From Gemmatimonadota bacterium (GTDB taxonomy: Bacteria; Gemmatimonadota; Gemmatimonadetes; Gemmatimonadales; GWC2-71-9): a stretch of 16,436 nucleotides of DNA. Positions within the stretch are counted from its first letter, which is position 1. Every line of letters starts with the position of its first letter. Positions 14,141 to 16,436 of the stretch are shown piece by piece. A program made the position numbers and the translations under genes. Where the stretch lies: contig JACZUR010000018.1 in the NCBI GenBank assembly GCA_022573095.1, positions 1 through 16,436 on the forward strand. The letters run 5' to 3'. The notes under the pieces were generated by a model, which was given only the letters and a program-made list of their open reading frames with translations, made no database searches and was not told the DNA's origin.

Positions 14141-15383
14141 GGTTATAGCCGTAGGAACCGAGCTTCTGCGCGGACACACAATCGATACAAACACGGCTGA
14201 ACTGGCAGCTACGCTTGGAGAAGTTGGTATCAGCGTTGCGCGGTGCACAACCGTCGCCGACGATCAGTCGCAGATAGAGTCCACCCTGAAAGACGCTCTT
14301 CGACGAACTGGTCTCGTTGTGCTGACCGGAGGGCTCGGCCCCACGCCGGACGACGTAACACGTGAGGCGGTTGCCGAAGTTTTCGGGGTGGAACTGGCTG
14401 TCGACGAGGAACATCTGGAACGTCTCAAGTCGTGGTTTGCAGACCGCTCAGGACGAGCGATGCCGCACAGCAATGCGAAGCAGTGCGAAGTTCCGCTGGG
14501 AGCCGAACTGCTCTCTAACCAGCAGGGATCCGCCCCTGGTATCTGGATGAAGGGCGAGGATGGCATCGCTATCCTGCTTCCCGGCGTACCCCATGAAATG
14601 AAACACATTCTGCATGCTCAAGTCATTCCGCGACTGAGAGACAGGCTGCTCACTTCGGATGGTTACGTGGCCGTTTCAAAGTCATTAACTCTTAGAACCA
14701 CAGCCGTGTCAGAATCCCTGCTGGCAGACTTGTTAGCCGGTGTTGAGTCGGATATCGCTCCGGTCACACTCTCCTATCTACCGACTGTGTTCGGTGTGGA
14801 GCTGTGTCTCACGGCGTTGCGAATGCCGCCGGAGAACGCCGTCCAGGTTCTTGCCGCGGCGGAAAGCACCCTCCGTGAGCGAATCGGAAAGTGGGTCTAC
14901 GGGACGGGCGACGATGATCTGGCTGCGGTACTGCTGGACCGGCTTCGCGACCGAGGTGCTAGGTTGGCTGTTGCCGAATCGTGTACCGGCGGCCTGGTGG
15001 GGGCGCGGATCACCAGTGTACCGGGGTCGTCCGACGTCTTCAAGGGCTCGCTCGTAGCGTATGACGACTCTGTGAAAATCTCGCAACTCGGAGTAGCCGA
15101 GTCGTCGATCCGCGAGTATGGTGCGGTCAGTGAAGAGGTGGTGCTCGAGATGGCCGAGGGTGTGTCCCGCAGGCTGGAAACCGACGCGGCGATAGCGGTC
15201 ACCGGCATCGCCGGGCCGTCCGGCGGATCGCCGGAAAAACCTGTTGGAACGGTCTATTTGGCGGCTGTATTGAATGGCCAGACCATGACTTCACGGAAGA
15301 TTTTTCCCGGTGAGCGCGAGTGGGTTCGAAACCGCAGTGCTCAGGATGCTCTAGCACTGCTTTGGGAACTGGCCTTGCGATGA
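14130..15383 (+). CDS. cinA: CinA: competence/damage-inducible protein with NMN amidohydrolase domain
   Basis: 417 residues from ATG 14130, the usual full-length two-domain form. The N-terminal molybdopterin-binding-like (COG1058) domain shows VIAVGTELLRG (5-15) and VVLTGGLGPTPDD (63-75). The C-terminal PncC/YgaD-like domain shows AVAESCTGGLVGARIT and AVTGIAGPSGG, and deamidates nicotinamide mononucleotide in NAD recycling. The N-terminal domain in some species hydrolyses ADP-ribose. The frame is open upstream of 14130 inside pgsA, but the family N-terminus begins at this ATG. NAD salvage links loosely to the NAD-consuming sirtuin at 1831-2625. The stop overlaps the start of a tiny ORF (ATGA). 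Confidence 0.95.
   Translation: MDLEVIAVGTELLRGHTIDTNTAELAATLGEVGISVARCTTVADDQSQIESTLKDALRRTGLVVLTGGLGPTPDDVTREAVAEVFGVELAVDEEHLERLKSWFADRSGRAMPHSNAKQCEVPLGAELLSNQQGSAPGIWMKGEDGIAILLPGVPHEMKHILHAQVIPRLRDRLLTSDGYVAVSKSLTLRTTAVSESLLADLLAGVESDIAPVTLSYLPTVFGVELCLTALRMPPENAVQVLAAAESTLRERIGKWVYGTGDDDLAAVLLDRLRDRGARLAVAESCTGGLVGARITSVPGSSDVFKGSLVAYDDSVKISQLGVAESSIREYGAVSEEVVLEMAEGVSRRLETDAAIAVTGIAGPSGGSPEKPVGTVYLAAVLNGQTMTSRKIFPGEREWVRNRSAQDALALLWELALR
15334..15360 (+). repeat. Perfect 8-bp inverted repeat at the cinA 3' end
   Basis: GCAGTGCT and AGCACTGC are separated by 11 bases. The arms contain AGTGCT/AGCACT, the same hexamers as the CIRCE heat-shock operator, but in the opposite order, so it is not a CIRCE element. 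It lies about 138 bases before grpE and within cinA coding sequence. Function is unknown and it may be chance. Confidence 0.35.
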
Positions 15384-15490
15384 GTTGGACTGTCATTTTG
15401 GCGTTAACGGGTGGTACGACGCTTGCCGTTTCGGTATTGTTCGGTCCAGCGAAATGGCACTTCGAATCGATTTGGCGGAATTCAACGTAA
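15380..15490 (+). CDS. 36-residue putative membrane microprotein coupled to cinA
   Basis: The ATG overlaps the cinA TGA (ATGA), as in trkA-trkH. It encodes a hydrophobic segment, WTVILALTGGTTLAVSVLF, then GPAKWHF and a short basic-aromatic end, ending TAA at 15488-15490. That is one plausible transmembrane helix with a short tail. It ends 7 bases before the grpE ATG and fills the only gap between cinA and grpE. No family is recognised. Its small size makes it easy to miss, and it could also simply be a coupling ORF that carries ribosomes to grpE, which lacks a clear ribosome-binding site. Confidence 0.45.
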   Translation: MSWTVILALTGGTTLAVSVLFGPAKWHFESIWRNST

Positions 15491-15497
15491 AGCTAAG

Positions 15498-16052
15498 ATG
15501 CCGAGGAAGAAGAAAAAGAAAGTAACTGCCGATAAGGCGGTCGACGAGGCCCTCGCCTCGCGGCCCGTAGAGTCGTCTGAAGCTGCAGTGACTGTTGAGA
15601 CGGACGTTTCTCCGTCCGGCACCGGGGATGAGGAGGGGGAAGTACCCGGGCCACAGGTCGAGGAGGACGCCGAGGTTAGCCTCGCAGAGATTGCGGCCGA
15701 ATTGGATGAAGCACGTGAAAGGCATCTCCGCCTCGCTGCGGAGTATGACAACTATCGCAAGAGAACTGCCAGGGAGTTATCCGAGGCCGGCCAGCGTGCT
15801 CAGGCTCTGCTGATTGGAAGGCTGTTGGATGCGCTCGACGATCTTGGCCGTGTGTCGCAGCTCGATCCCAACGGCACCGGCAGTAAGGAGGTCATAGAGG
15901 GTGTGGTAATGGTTGAGCGGAAGGTCGTGAGGGAACTCGAAAACCTCGGATTAGTGAGGGAACGGATCGGTGGACTATTTTTACCTACGCGTGCCCGCAA
16001 CGTGCAAGTCCGCCGCGAGATTACTCGGATTCAGACCAAATTCGAAATCTAG
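15498..16052 (+). CDS. grpE: GrpE nucleotide exchange factor, C-terminal beta-domain absent or replaced
   Basis: 184 residues from ATG 15498. GrpE releases ADP from DnaK in the Hsp70 cycle. The basic PRKKKKK start and acidic disordered region (about 20-60) are usual. The dimerising long helix (about 60-118) contains AAEYDNYRKRTARE, then the four-helix-bundle part LLDALDDLGRV and the VVMVERKVVRELENLGL block (137-152). At that point family members continue with a beta-domain of about 55 residues carrying a PFDPxxHEA motif that contacts DnaK. Here instead come 32 residues with no such motif, ending TRARNVQVRREITRIQTKFEI. Neither other frame restores the motif, so one simple frameshift does not explain it. 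The start at 15411 offered by the open frame lies in the microprotein ORF and is unlikely. Confidence 0.8.
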   Translation: MPRKKKKKVTADKAVDEALASRPVESSEAAVTVETDVSPSGTGDEEGEVPGPQVEEDAEVSLAEIAAELDEARERHLRLAAEYDNYRKRTARELSEAGQRAQALLIGRLLDALDDLGRVSQLDPNGTGSKEVIEGVVMVERKVVRELENLGLVRERIGGLFLPTRARNVQVRREITRIQTKFEI

Positions 16053-16073
16053 TCAACTGGAAGGGAGAGGAAA

Positions 16074-16436
16074 ATGACAGAGCACCAGGAATTAGAGCCC
16101 AAGAGAAACGATTTTGAGGAGGAGCTTACTCAAGATGACCTCCACGACAGCCTTTTTCGGGACGTCGTGAGCCGTGAAATCGCCCACCGAGAGGGCAGAG
16201 AAGAGGGTCAAACCGTGATTGTGGAGCCTAGGCCTGGCGGAGAATCAACAGTCGTGGGACCTCGAGACAAATTGGATCAATTCCACGAATTTCGTCAGCA
16301 AGATAAGGCCGCTTACCGCGAAGTGGAAGTTGAAAGGTTCCCACAGAATCCTGAAAACCAAGAAAAGGTCAAGCAACTGGTATTGCGGAGGCTTTCCAAG
16401 GCTCGAGAACGACTAGGTTTTTCCAAGGTGCCAATC
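16074..16436 (+). CDS. Acidic hypothetical protein, 3' partial
   Basis: A strong Shine-Dalgarno sequence (AAGGGAGAGG) precedes ATG 16074, and the frame stays open for 121 codons to the right edge. The product is highly charged: an acidic N-terminus (HQELEPKRNDFEEELTQDD), a middle with EGREEGQTVIVEPRPGG, then a Gln/Glu/Lys/Arg-rich helical stretch including KVKQLVLRRLSKARERL. No transmembrane segment is seen. I do not recognise the family. It is not DnaJ, the common grpE neighbour. Codons and base composition look more A-rich than the rest of the window. Function unknown. Confidence 0.6.
   Translation, partial: MTEHQELEPKRNDFEEELTQDDLHDSLFRDVVSREIAHREGREEGQTVIVEPRPGGESTVVGPRDKLDQFHEFRQQDKAAYREVEVERFPQNPENQEKVKQLVLRRLSKARERLGFSKVPI

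Noticed and set aside
15958..16110. Ribosomal S10-operon fragment (uL29 end followed by uS17)
   Set aside because: The VRREITRIQT tail looks somewhat like uL29, but the rest of uL29 is missing and the following ORF does not show a uS17 core. The resemblance is kept only as a possible explanation for the GrpE tail.

Overview
The window is a dense, entirely plus-strand stretch of bacterial chromosome. It holds fifteen complete protein genes, one SRP RNA, and two partial genes at the edges. The largest gap between genes is about 165 bases, and that gap is mostly filled by the SRP RNA. I see no mobile element, CRISPR array, tRNA or rRNA. A TonB-dependent outer-membrane receptor shows a Gram-negative, diderm organism. 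The full mix is a TonB receptor, an MglB/MglA polarity pair, Trk potassium uptake, and an SRP RNA directly before dnaX-ybaB-recR. With moderate GC and several GTG starts, this fits Gemmatimonadota or a related diderm phylum, but that placement is inference from gene content and no marker phylogeny was run.

Layout: (1) 3-1808, the C-terminal barrel of a TonB-dependent receptor. (2) 1831-4822, a tight run of class-III-like sirtuin, pyruvate kinase and PhnP-like metallo-hydrolase, with overlaps or abutting stops and starts. (3) A strong sigma70-type promoter at 4819-4847 starts a new unit: YtxH-like envelope protein, low-specificity threonine aldolase, then trkA-trkH joined by an ATGA overlap. 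(4) 9224-9324, SRP RNA, then dnaX, ybaB and recR, the replication/repair cluster that also follows the SRP RNA gene in Bacillus subtilis. (5) A small membrane-anchored protein of unknown function, then mglB and mglA (cell polarity / motility switch). (6) pgsA (phospholipid synthesis), cinA (competence/damage-inducible protein, NMN deamidase), a 36-residue membrane microprotein, and grpE. (7) An acidic unknown ORF running off the right edge.

Most of this is housekeeping. The points most worth a second look are: grpE loses its C-terminal beta-domain and is followed by an unknown ORF instead of dnaJ, so it is either a real degenerate GrpE or an assembly junction; a G-quadruplex motif sits in the dnaX linker with immediate stops in both other frames, a possible gamma/tau switch; MglA carries an insertion of about 30 residues between its G4 and G5 motifs; the SRP RNA has a GUGAA pentaloop in place of the usual GGAA tetraloop, plus a competing 5' hairpin; an unlisted microprotein is coupled to cinA; and ybaB appears to have a leaderless promoter. 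I found no clear evidence of a wholly new multi-gene system.
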